DNA of 5,798 nt from an uncultured Paracoccaceae bacterium. Lineage in GTDB: Bacteria; Pseudomonadota; Alphaproteobacteria; Rhodobacterales; Rhodobacteraceae. Below, in pieces: positions 1 to 5,798 of the stretch. Where the stretch lies: assembly GCA_938038825.1 (NCBI GenBank), contig CALHST010000345.1, positions 1 to 5,798 on the forward strand. The letters run 5' to 3'. Position 1 is the stretch's first letter, and each line of letters begins with the position of its first letter. The notes under the pieces are model-generated. The model saw only the letters and a list, made by a program, of their open reading frames with translations, was not told the DNA's origin and did not search any database. Both the position numbers and the translations under genes were made by a program.

Positions 1-204
1 ATAGGTCCCGCCCTTGTGCTGAACCGCCAATTCCTTGTTGCCGCGAATTGGGCTGCCATTTGTGAAATAAGACACGGGATCAACGCCACGTATCGCCAGA
101 CCTGATCGTGACAAGTTCAGTTCGGGGATGTTTTGGGCAAAGACCGGACCTGCTGCCAAAACGGCCAAAGATGACATGATAAGGTGACGACGATTCAGAG
201 ACAT
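1..204 (-). CDS. Secreted YHS-domain protein (5' part, cut by left edge)
   Basis: The first 68 codons are visible; the 3' end lies outside the window. Residues 1-23 form an export signal: twin arginines at 5-6 (NRRHLIM), a hydrophobic stretch, and an A-x-A-like end (VFA|QN, cleavage near 23). The paired arginines followed by HLI resemble a Tat signal, although the match is loose. From about residue 35 the sequence reads GLAIRGVDPVSYF, then GSPIRG and HKGGTY. This is the N-terminal half of the YHS family pattern (G-x-DPV-x-YF, G-x-P-x-x-G, H-x-G-x-x-Y). Small exported YHS proteins are common in rhodobacters; their role is poorly defined and metal binding is often proposed. The ATG at 204 has an AAGGA Shine-Dalgarno (211-215) six bases upstream. 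It lies 107 bases behind the stop of the SGNH gene at 312 on the same strand, so co-transcription is possible but not shown. Confidence 0.8.
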   Translation of the reverse strand, partial: MSLNRRHLIMSSLAVLAAGPVFAQNIPELNLSRSGLAIRGVDPVSYFTNGSPIRGNKELAVQHKGGTY

Positions 205-250
205 GTTGGATCCTTCGCGAAGCGGGCGATACGCACCATATATCAGGGGT

Positions 251-310
251 CCGCACCACGTTTTCAATTCACGTCCTGTGCCGGGGCGGTCACATATTGG
301 TGTGGTGCGG
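251..310. repeat. 9-bp perfect inverted repeat in the SGNH-YHS gap
   Basis: CCGCACCAC at 251-259 is the exact reverse complement of GTGGTGCGG at 302-310, with 42 bases between the arms. A related copy, ACGCACCAT at 231-239, lies 20 bp from the 251 arm in the same orientation and shares the core CGCACCA. The repeat sits directly after the stop of the SGNH gene and before the YHS gene on the minus strand. No run of T follows it in the direction of transcription, so it does not look like an intrinsic terminator. It could be an operator for the YHS gene or chance. A loose promoter-like pair on the minus strand (TTGAAA near 260-266, TATATG near 236-241) lies over the same area, with a spacing that is too long to be convincing. 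Confidence 0.35.
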
Positions 311-311
311 G

Positions 312-1220
312 TCACTCATCGGGCATTGCATCTTCGATCTGGTCGAAAATTGCGTTGCAGATACCGTCCATTTCAAGGGCAAAGAAGTTCTTCGCGGCAC
401 GTTTGTTGGGATGATATGGATCCTTGACCATCCCTCGTTTGTTGAGCCGGAAAAAGTTCTTGTTCCCTTGGTTTGCAGCAACTGTTTCCGGGGTCGAGCC
501 TGGCACAAATGTGCAGCGCGCACCGGTTTTTTCGAATGCGGACATAAGGTTCTTTTGTGCTTTCAGGCGCAAATCGACAATTCTTTTGGAAAAGGCTGGC
601 GCTGTCGTCATGAAAATACACGGAAGGTCTTCTGGCAATTGCTCCATCATCTTGTTGACGTCCGCAACGGCTTTTTCTTCGCTTTCAGCCCAACGTTTTG
701 CCGAATTCCCCAAGAAAGACATCAACAACAAACGCGGCTGGTAATAATCGGGCCGGAACATGTGTTCAAACGCAGATTTATTGGGGGCGCAGAATTGGTA
801 TTCTTTGCCTTTCCCGATCTGAACATATTTGTTGTCCGTCATATTGACGAAGCCGTAAGTGCCCGCGTTGACACGCCATTTCTTGTCTTCTTTGCAAATG
901 GTGTCCTTGGCACGGCCACTGCGCGCAACCCATGAATGGATCGAGGTAGACCGCACGCCAATCACACCGACGCGCATTTTCCCAAGACGATCCAAATTGC
1001 GCAATTGTGTCTCGTTCGGATTGCAATGCTGTTTTATGTCTGTGAAAAATTCCAGGAATGCGGGCCCCGAGCCAAATGAAATCTGACTGTCCCCCAAGAT
1101 TAAAATCTCGGGAGAGACAAAATCGCTTGATTGTGCATGAGAGGCCTGAGTAATCGGTGACAGGGCGGCAATCAGAGAAAACAAAAGCGTTTGAAGGGTC
1201 TTTTTTGTCGGCGTCTTCAA
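312..1220 (-). CDS. Secreted SGNH/GDSL-type hydrolase, paralogue A
   Basis: A 302-residue exported protein of the SGNH hydrolase superfamily (serine esterases and acyl hydrolases). Residues 1-30 form a Sec signal: lysines at 2, 6 and 7, a hydrophobic core, and cleavage after SHA. Visible family blocks are ILILGDSQ (nucleophile Ser45), VIGVRSTS (block II glycine), FLGNS (block III, Asn172) and DPYHPN (Asp267-His270 dyad). Block I reads GDSQ rather than GDSL. Six cysteines (about 66, 109, 144, 201, 236, 288) match those in the neighbouring paralogue. No ATG lies near the N terminus. The TTG at 1220 is preferred because GAGAG at 1230-1234 lies nine bases upstream; an in-frame TTG at 1229 would place that GAGAG directly against the start. 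The coding region begins 15 bases after the upstream gene's stop, so the two are almost surely one operon. The substrate is unknown; a polysaccharide or peptidoglycan acyl group is possible. The family call is fairly firm, the exact start less so. Confidence 0.8.
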   Translation of the reverse strand: MKTPTKKTLQTLLFSLIAALSPITQASHAQSSDFVSPEILILGDSQISFGSGPAFLEFFTDIKQHCNPNETQLRNLDRLGKMRVGVIGVRSTSIHSWVARSGRAKDTICKEDKKWRVNAGTYGFVNMTDNKYVQIGKGKEYQFCAPNKSAFEHMFRPDYYQPRLLLMSFLGNSAKRWAESEEKAVADVNKMMEQLPEDLPCIFMTTAPAFSKRIVDLRLKAQKNLMSAFEKTGARCTFVPGSTPETVAANQGNKNFFRLNKRGMVKDPYHPNKRAAKNFFALEMDGICNAIFDQIEDAMPDE

Positions 1221-1235
1221 GGTTTGCAACTCTCG

Positions 1236-2096
1236 CTATTTTAGTGCGTTTAGGACGGCGTCACACAAATCCGACGTGTTCAATTCGACAAACTTGCGCG
1301 CGGCGGCTCTGTTTGGGTGCAGCGTGTCTGCCACGTTCCCGTCAGCATCACGACGAAAATACTGCGGGTCACCTTCGATGGCAGCGCGCGTGCGGGCATT
1401 CATGCCTTTGACGATTTCGCATCGAGGCGCAAATTTTTTGAAAGACCGAACAATGTTTGTCTGAGCATCCATCCGTAGGCTGTTTGTTTCTGCCAAAAAG
1501 ACTGGCGCGGTTGTGAGTAAGATGCAAGACACATCCTTGGGAATTTGAGTGATGGTTTGTTGAGTGTCCAGGTCAGCAAGTCTGGGGTTTCGCGCCCAGC
1601 GATCTGCTGAATTCCCCAAGAAGGCCAGGATCAGCAGCTTTGGGTTATTTGCCGGGTTTGAAAACACGGTTTCAAATACAGATTGATTGGGGCGGCAATA
1701 CTGAACACCGGCATCTTGTCCTATCTGAACGAATTTGCGGCCGCGTTGCCCGTTCAAGCCAAATACGCTGGCGTTTACTCCGAAATTTTGATCAATTGCG
1801 CAAATCGTGTCTTTGTCGCGCCCATCGCGGGCCACCCAAGAGTTCAACGATGTGGACCGCACGCCGACAACTGTGGTGCGCTGCTGTCCCAGTTTTGCAA
1901 TACGTCGGCGATGCGCGCCGCGCTTTGCACAATTCTGTTTGAGATTACTGAAGAAGTTTATGTATTCGGCGCCTGTGCCAGAGGATACCTGGCTGTCACC
2001 CAATACCAAGATGTCGGGATGGGTTTGGGCGTTGGTCTGGGTCACCGCGAAAGATTGGAACACTGCAAACAATGCGATGCCTAATGTTCTTTTCAT
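1236..2096 (-). CDS. Secreted SGNH/GDSL-type hydrolase, paralogue B
   Basis: A 286-residue exported protein clearly homologous over its whole length to the next gene on the same strand. The signal peptide covers residues 1-23 (MKRT start, hydrophobic core, TNA|QT). SGNH blocks are ILVLGDSQ (Ser35), VVGVRSTS (glycine near 78), FLGNS (Asn162) and DTLHPN (Asp257-His260). Cysteines at 56, 99, 134, 191, 226 and 278 align with the six in paralogue A, suggesting up to three disulfides in an oxidising periplasm. Both copies also share SWVAR, KDTIC, KF/KYVQIG and LTTAP/MTTAP. The ATG at 2096 is chosen over an upstream in-frame start at 2162. It has GAGG (2104-2107) seven bases upstream and opens with a proper signal peptide, whereas the longer form would bury the signal behind 22 polar residues. 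It is the first gene of the minus-strand pair and is divergent from the glycosyltransferase gene. The enzyme class is well supported; the substrate is not known. Confidence 0.85.
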   Translation of the reverse strand: MKRTLGIALFAVFQSFAVTQTNAQTHPDILVLGDSQVSSGTGAEYINFFSNLKQNCAKRGAHRRRIAKLGQQRTTVVGVRSTSLNSWVARDGRDKDTICAIDQNFGVNASVFGLNGQRGRKFVQIGQDAGVQYCRPNQSVFETVFSNPANNPKLLILAFLGNSADRWARNPRLADLDTQQTITQIPKDVSCILLTTAPVFLAETNSLRMDAQTNIVRSFKKFAPRCEIVKGMNARTRAAIEGDPQYFRRDADGNVADTLHPNRAAARKFVELNTSDLCDAVLNALK

Positions 2097-2281
2097 TTTG
2101 TGACCTCGACCAGCACTATGCCCACCTTTCTGAGAGCCAAAGCCGCGCTTGTCCAATAACAATCAGCCCAACGAAGCGCACAGCTGCGCGATAGGGTTGG
2201 TGGCGTGCACAAGAGGGATGATGACATGGCACGCTGTTTGTCGGTAATAGGGCGCAGCAAAACACAGCAAAATGGTGCGTC
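2097..2281. other. Divergent intergenic region with leader ORF
   Basis: This 185-base region separates the minus-strand SGNH pair from the plus-strand glycosyltransferase gene and must hold the promoters for both directions. I found no convincing -35/-10 pair on either strand. A short hairpin-capable repeat, GCGCA (2176-2180) and TGCGC (2185-2189) with a 4-base loop, lies near the middle. The plus-strand side holds the 19-codon leader ORF and its Shine-Dalgarno sequence, described separately. Confidence 0.5.
2211..2217 (+). promoter_or_regulatory. Shine-Dalgarno sequence of the leader ORF
   Basis: AAGAGGG at 2211-2217 is the best ribosome-binding match on the plus strand ahead of the glycosyltransferase gene. 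It lies eight bases before the ATG at 2226, which is ideal spacing. It is 64 bases before the glycosyltransferase ATG at 2282, too far to serve that start directly. Two closer ATGs at 2218 and 2221 are spaced too tightly, and their shared frame stops at 2245. Confidence 0.5.
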
Positions 2282-2285
2282 ATGA
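2226..2285 (+). CDS. Putative 19-residue leader peptide, coupled to the glycosyltransferase gene
   Basis: A short ORF reads MARCLSVIGRSKTQQNGAS and ends with TGA at 2283-2285. That stop overlaps the glycosyltransferase start in the form ATGA (ATG 2282-2284). The leader has a strong AAGAGGG Shine-Dalgarno eight bases upstream, while the downstream ATG has no recognisable site of its own. This is the classical arrangement for translational coupling by re-initiation. The peptide shows no attenuator-like run of one amino acid and no membrane segment, so its sequence may not matter. It could be a chance ORF, but the combination of site, spacing and exact 4-base overlap favours use. Confidence 0.45.
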   Translation: MARCLSVIGRSKTQQNGAS

Positions 2286-4147
2286 CAGCGTCCGAGGGTC
2301 ATCGCAGGCTATTGGCCCTGTGCGCGGCAAAAGACTTCGAAGAGGCGGTGACGCTCGCCAAAGAACTTGTTGCACTTTATCCGAACGAACCAGCGTTTTG
2401 GCATTTGCTGGGTGCTATTTGCAGTCAATTGAACCAGTTGGCTCTCGCGAAAGAGGCCTTTGGCAAGGCCGCCCAATTGAAGCCATTAGATGCCGTTGCG
2501 CATTATAACCTTGGTTGTGTCTTGCAACGCCAAAAAGATGCACGCGCGGCCACCTTGTGTTTTGAGAACGCCATCACGTGCGATCCGCAACATGTGCAGT
2601 CCTACAACAACCTCGCAACCTCACTTTACGACACAGGCGCTGTGTCCGATGCGATTGTGGCTCTGGAGAACGCTTTAGAAATTGCACCGTCCTATGTTGA
2701 TGCGGCGTATAATCTGGCCCGCATGTTGCACGAAACGCGCGCATTTTCGCGTGCAATTCGGCTGTGTGAACAGGTTTTGAAACTCAGTCCTGACCATGCA
2801 GATGCGTTTGCTTTGCTGTTCCAACTAAAAGGCAAAGTGTGTGATTTCACTGTGTTCGACGATTTTGAACGCATCAAAACGACTTATGGTATCACAACCG
2901 GGGCGGTCCCGCCGTTTGGCTGTTTGCATCTTGAAGATCAACCTGAACGGCAATTGCTGAGAACGAAACGCTGGTTGGGTGATCGTTTTCCAAACGTGCA
3001 GGCTGCAGCGCCAAGGATAAATCGGAATACGAAACTAAAGATCGGGTACTTTTCGGGAAACTTTCAGGATCACCCGGTCATGTTTTTAAACGCAGGCCTG
3101 TTTCGGGCGCATGATCCCTCGGGCTTTGAGGTGATGGCGTTTCACGTTGGCCCCAACGCGTTGGGGGAGTTGGGGCAAAAGATGCGACAGGTCGTGTCGG
3201 CGTTTCATCAAGTTCACGCAGTGCCGGATGAAGACATCGCCCGTCTGGCGCAGTCTTGTGAGCTAGACATTGCGATTGATTTGGATGGGCATACGCAGAA
3301 TGCGCGTCCTGGAGTTTATGCGCATCGCGCAGCCCCGGTTCAGGTAACCTATCTTGGCTATCCCGGATCCAGCGCTGCGCCGTTCATGGATTACTTGGTT
3401 GCAGATCGCACACTTGTTCCACCCAATTTGCGCCAGCATTATTCTGAACGTATCTTGTTTATGCCCGGCACATATCAACCAACTGATAACAAACGGCAAA
3501 TAGATCAAGTGCCAACAACGCGGGGTGAGATGGGCTTGCCTGAAGCCGGATTTGTTTTTTGCTGTTTCAATAACAGCAATAAGATTGGCCCCCTTGAGTT
3601 TGACGTTTGGATGCGGATCTTATCGAAAGTACCGGGGAGCGTCTTGTGGTTGTTGAAATCGCACACAGAGATGCAAGACAACTTGCGCCGCGAAGCCAAG
3701 GCACGGGGTGTATCGCCGGACCGACTGTGTTTCGCGCAAAGATTAACGCAAGCAGAGCATCTGGCACGGCACCGCCATGCGGATCTGTTTTTGGATACGT
3801 TCAACTACAATGCCCATACAACGGCCAGTGATGCTTTATGGGCGGGCTTGCCGGTCGTGACGCTGCAAGGGCAGCAATTTGCAGCGCGTGTTGCAAGCAG
3901 TCTGTTGAAGGCGGCGGGTTTGCCCGAGTTGGTCACACAATCAACCGACGCCTATGAAGCACTGATTTTGGATCTCGCGCGGCATCCGAAACGGTTGGCG
4001 GCCCTAAAGGCCAAATTGGCGCAAACCCGAAATACCTGTGCACTGTTTGATACGGTTGGCTACACGCGGGCCTTTGAAGACGGATTGCAGCGTATGCACC
4101 AGCGCTACCGTGACGGGTTGCCAGCTGTTGATATCTATTTGGAATAG
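2282..4147 (+). CDS. TPR-containing GT41 glycosyltransferase, OGT/SPINDLY family
   Basis: A 621-residue cytoplasmic protein without signal peptide or membrane segments. Residues 4-173 form about five tetratricopeptide repeats (typical pieces: AHYNLGCVLQ near 73, SYNNLATSLYDTG near 107, AAYNLARML near 141). After a linker, residues 250-600 match the catalytic part of O-GlcNAc transferase and SPINDLY. Key pieces are LKIGYFSGNFQDHP (His264, equivalent to human OGT His498), APVQVTYLGYPGSSAAPFMDY (351-371), FNNSNKIGP (Lys434, equivalent to human Lys842), SVLWLL (453-458) and NAHTTASDALWAGLPVVT (510-527, nucleotide-sugar site). Family members move a sugar from a nucleotide sugar onto Ser/Thr of proteins, with the TPRs choosing the target. 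Donor sugar and target cannot be told from sequence. The ATG at 2282 is the only usual start codon in its open frame before the TPRs and overlaps the leader ORF stop. Related TPR-glycosyltransferases in alphaproteobacteria modify flagellin, but no flagellar gene is visible here. Confidence 0.9.
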   Translation: MTASEGHRRLLALCAAKDFEEAVTLAKELVALYPNEPAFWHLLGAICSQLNQLALAKEAFGKAAQLKPLDAVAHYNLGCVLQRQKDARAATLCFENAITCDPQHVQSYNNLATSLYDTGAVSDAIVALENALEIAPSYVDAAYNLARMLHETRAFSRAIRLCEQVLKLSPDHADAFALLFQLKGKVCDFTVFDDFERIKTTYGITTGAVPPFGCLHLEDQPERQLLRTKRWLGDRFPNVQAAAPRINRNTKLKIGYFSGNFQDHPVMFLNAGLFRAHDPSGFEVMAFHVGPNALGELGQKMRQVVSAFHQVHAVPDEDIARLAQSCELDIAIDLDGHTQNARPGVYAHRAAPVQVTYLGYPGSSAAPFMDYLVADRTLVPPNLRQHYSERILFMPGTYQPTDNKRQIDQVPTTRGEMGLPEAGFVFCCFNNSNKIGPLEFDVWMRILSKVPGSVLWLLKSHTEMQDNLRREAKARGVSPDRLCFAQRLTQAEHLARHRHADLFLDTFNYNAHTTASDALWAGLPVVTLQGQQFAARVASSLLKAAGLPELVTQSTDAYEALILDLARHPKRLAALKAKLAQTRNTCALFDTVGYTRAFEDGLQRMHQRYRDGLPAVDIYLE

Positions 4148-4151
4148 ACAC

Positions 4152-4202
4152 TGAAGGGGGTGTCCCGGCGGCACGCGATCTGCAGCCGGAACCCATCCTT
4201 CA
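4152..4202. terminator. Candidate bidirectional terminator between convergent genes
   Basis: TGAAGG (4152-4157) pairs with CCTTCA (4197-4202). Inside, GGGT (4158-4161) pairs with ACCC (4191-4194), and CCGGC (4165-4169) pairs with GCCGG (4185-4189), with small bulges and a 15-base loop. On the plus strand the stem is followed by AATTTGGTTT, a weak T-rich tail that overlaps the purB stop. The stem nearly fills the 62-base gap between the convergent stops at 4147 and 4210. Its tail is poor on the minus strand, so termination of purB is less certain. Confidence 0.5.
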
Positions 4203-4209
4203 ATTTGGT

Positions 4210-5517
4210 TTACTCGGAACCAAAGACACGTTCAAAAATCGTATCAACGTGTTTGGTGTGATACCCAAGATCGAATTTCTCTTCGATTTCTTCAACACTC
4301 AGAACTGCAGTAACTTCGGTGTCGCCCAGCAGTTCGGTTTTGAAGTCTTTGCCTTCTTCCCAGACTTTCATCGCGTTGCGCTGCACCAGCTTATAGGAAT
4401 CTTCGCGGCTGACGCCGGCTTGGGTCAGTGCCAGTAGAACGCGTTGCGACATCACAAGGCCGCGGAATTTGTTCATATTGGCCAGCATGTTGTCGGGGTA
4501 GATCACAAGTTTGTCGATAACGCCTGTCAAACGCGCCAAGGCAAAATCCAGCGTGATTGTCGAGTCGGGGCCAATGTTACGTTCCACCGACGAGTGCGAG
4601 ATGTCCCGTTCGTGCCAGAGTGCGACGTTTTCCATCGCGGGCACTACGGCCATCCGCACCAAGCGGGCCAGGCCTGTCAGGTTTTCGGTCAGTACCGGGT
4701 TGCGCTTGTGTGGCATTGCTGACGAACCCTTTTGACCTTTGGAGAAAAACTCTTCGGCTTCCAGAACTTCGGTGCGTTGCATGTGGCGGATTTCGGTGGA
4801 GACGTTTTCGATGGAACTGGCCACAACGCCCAAGGTTGCAAAGAAGGCTGCGTGGCGGTCGCGTGGGATGACTTGGGTCGAGATAGGCTCAGGGACCAAT
4901 CCAAGTTGATCGCACACATGTTCTTCCACGGCGGGGTCAATATTGGCAAAGGTGCCAACCGCGCCGGAAATTGCGCCCGTTGCGATCTCGGCCCGCGCAT
5001 CGCGCATACGGGACAAGTTGCGGTCCATTTCCGCATAGAACCGCGCAAACGTAAGACCCATTGTTGTGGGCTCTGCATGGATCCCATGTGAACGGCCAAT
5101 GCGCACGGTGTTTTTGTGTTCAAGCGCGCGGCGTTTTAGGGCAGCAAGCAGGCCTTCCAGATCGGCAATCAGAATATCGGCGGCGCGGGTCAATTGTACG
5201 TTAAAGCAGGTGTCCAGAACATCCGAAGAGGTCATGCCCTGATGCACAAACCGGGCCTCATCACTGCCGACATGTTCCGCCAGATGCGTGAGGAACGCGA
5301 TGACGTCGTGCTTTGTAACAGCCTCGATCTCGTCAATGCGGGCAACGTCAAATTCGACGTCTTTGGCTTTCCAGACTGCATCCGCGTTTTCGCGTGGAAT
5401 GACACCAATATTTGCCATTGCTTCGCAAGCATGGGCTTCGATCTCGTACCAGATCCGGAATTTGGTGGCTGGGGACCAGATGGCAACCATATCGGGGCGG
5501 GAATAACGTGGGATCAT
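4210..5517 (-). CDS. purB: Adenylosuccinate lyase
   Basis: Adenylosuccinate lyase acts twice in purine metabolism: it releases fumarate from SAICAR to give AICAR and from adenylosuccinate to give AMP. It is a cytoplasmic homotetramer of the fumarase/aspartase superfamily. The 435-residue length is normal for the shorter bacterial type. Visible landmarks are the N-terminal RYSRPDM, TKHDV (His70), QGMTSSDVLDT (93-103), GRSHGIHAEPT (general acid His144), and the fumarate-lyase signature GSSAMPHKRNP (264-274) with the catalytic serine loop. The ARLVRM and RDISHSSVERN segments (285-289, 304-314) are also typical. All key residues are intact and the C terminus is full length. The ATG at 5517 opens with the usual family N terminus. 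Its Shine-Dalgarno is weak: AAGG at 5530-5533, about 12 bases upstream. The gene converges with the glycosyltransferase gene and is divergent from the secreted-protein gene at 5608; neither neighbour is a purine gene. Confidence 0.97.
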   Translation of the reverse strand: MIPRYSRPDMVAIWSPATKFRIWYEIEAHACEAMANIGVIPRENADAVWKAKDVEFDVARIDEIEAVTKHDVIAFLTHLAEHVGSDEARFVHQGMTSSDVLDTCFNVQLTRAADILIADLEGLLAALKRRALEHKNTVRIGRSHGIHAEPTTMGLTFARFYAEMDRNLSRMRDARAEIATGAISGAVGTFANIDPAVEEHVCDQLGLVPEPISTQVIPRDRHAAFFATLGVVASSIENVSTEIRHMQRTEVLEAEEFFSKGQKGSSAMPHKRNPVLTENLTGLARLVRMAVVPAMENVALWHERDISHSSVERNIGPDSTITLDFALARLTGVIDKLVIYPDNMLANMNKFRGLVMSQRVLLALTQAGVSREDSYKLVQRNAMKVWEEGKDFKTELLGDTEVTAVLSVEEIEEKFDLGYHTKHVDTIFERVFGSE

Positions 5518-5607
5518 GAAGCAGACATACCTTGGGTTTGTGATTGATCATTGGCGCGTGGGCGTCTTAGGCTGCGGGGGGCTAAAGAACAAGGGAAGGG
5601 CCGGGGG
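5518..5607. promoter_or_regulatory. Divergent promoter region of purB and the secreted-protein gene
   Basis: These 90 bases must contain the start signals of two divergent genes. On the minus strand TTGTTC (5587-5592) and TAAGAC (5564-5569) are separated by exactly 17 bases and could be the purB promoter, but each matches only about half of the sigma-70 consensus. No good plus-strand pair was seen. No purine-repressor-like palindrome was recognised. AAGGG at 5596-5600 is the Shine-Dalgarno of the gene starting at 5608. Confidence 0.25.
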
Positions 5608-5798
5608 ATGGGACGATTTGCCGTTATATGCGCACTGCTGGCGGGGCCTGCGATGGCGCAGGATTGGACGCCGTTAACCGGGGCCGAGATCCAAGAGGCG
5701 CTTGTGGGCAAGAAATTCGTCTATCCTGCCGAAGAGGTACAAGAGTTTTATGAATCCGGGCGTACGCTTTATGTGACCTCGCGACCCAGTTGGGGCTA
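5608..5798 (+). CDS. Small secreted protein of unknown function (5' part, cut by right edge)
   Basis: Sixty-three complete codons are visible before the window ends. Residues 1-17 form a short signal peptide (Arg3, hydrophobic core, PAMA|QDW). The mature part begins QDWTPLTGAEIQEALVGK, then KFVYP, an acidic stretch, and FYESGRTLYV followed by SWG. The GRTLY...SWG pattern recalls short exported proteins of rhodobacters that carry a C-terminal aromatic and cysteine-rich region, but the part that would settle this lies beyond the edge. I do not assign a family. The ATG at 5608 is supported by AAGGG at 5596-5600, seven bases upstream, and by the clean signal peptide. The gene is divergent from purB, with 90 bases between the two starts. 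Confidence 0.7.
   Translation, partial: MGRFAVICALLAGPAMAQDWTPLTGAEIQEALVGKKFVYPAEEVQEFYESGRTLYVTSRPSWG

Noticed and set aside
213..222. 10-bp palindrome CTTCGCGAAG beside the YHS ribosome-binding site
   Set aside because: It has no loop and so cannot form a useful hairpin. A single short palindrome next to a Shine-Dalgarno is weak evidence for an operator.
297..935. A 212-codon open frame on the plus strand
   Set aside because: It lies wholly antisense to the SGNH gene at 312-1220, which has a signal peptide and catalytic motifs. The antisense product has no recognisable domain and no good ribosome-binding site.
2097..2162. N-terminal extension of SGNH paralogue B to an upstream in-frame start
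   Set aside because: It would put 22 polar residues ahead of a clear signal peptide, while the ATG at 2096 has a well-placed GAGG.
4689..5123. A 144-codon frame on the minus strand within purB
   Set aside because: It is a shifted frame of purB, which is intact in its own frame with all family motifs.
5514..5528. A four-codon ORF (MSAS) before purB that also ends in an ATGA overlap
   Set aside because: It is too short to judge, and AAGG lies only one base from its ATG. The overlap is easily due to chance.

Overview
The window looks like a piece of an alphaproteobacterial chromosome, most likely from the Roseobacter/Rhodobacterales group. That is an inference from protein style and base composition: moderate GC, YHS and purB proteins of the marine rhodobacter type, and clear Sec/Tat signal peptides. 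No mobile element, tRNA, rRNA or CRISPR array was seen.

Layout. The left part (1-2096) is read from the minus strand. In transcription order it holds two tandem, clearly paralogous secreted SGNH/GDSL-type hydrolases (1236-2096, then 312-1220). A gap of 107 bases follows, then the 5' part of a secreted YHS-domain protein (204 to the left edge). A divergent intergenic region (2097-2281) separates these from a plus-strand gene (2282-4147) for a 621-residue TPR plus GT41 glycosyltransferase of the OGT/SPINDLY family. That gene lacks a good ribosome-binding site of its own. A 19-codon leader ORF with a strong Shine-Dalgarno sequence ends in an ATGA overlap with its start codon, which suggests translational coupling. 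The gene converges on purB (adenylosuccinate lyase, minus strand, 4210-5517), and an imperfect inverted repeat in the 62-base gap could terminate both. To the right, a divergent plus-strand gene begins at 5608. It encodes an unrecognised small secreted protein and is cut by the window edge.

How the genes relate. purB is housekeeping purine synthesis and is probably unrelated to the rest. The more interesting part is the accessory-looking block 312-4147. It pairs two periplasmic SGNH hydrolases, which share a GDSQ nucleophile block, a Gly-Asn-Ser block, a Asp-x-x-His dyad and six matching cysteines, with a cytoplasmic OGT-like glycosyltransferase. A shared role in making and trimming a glycosylated or acylated surface product is possible, but it is inferred only from their being neighbours.
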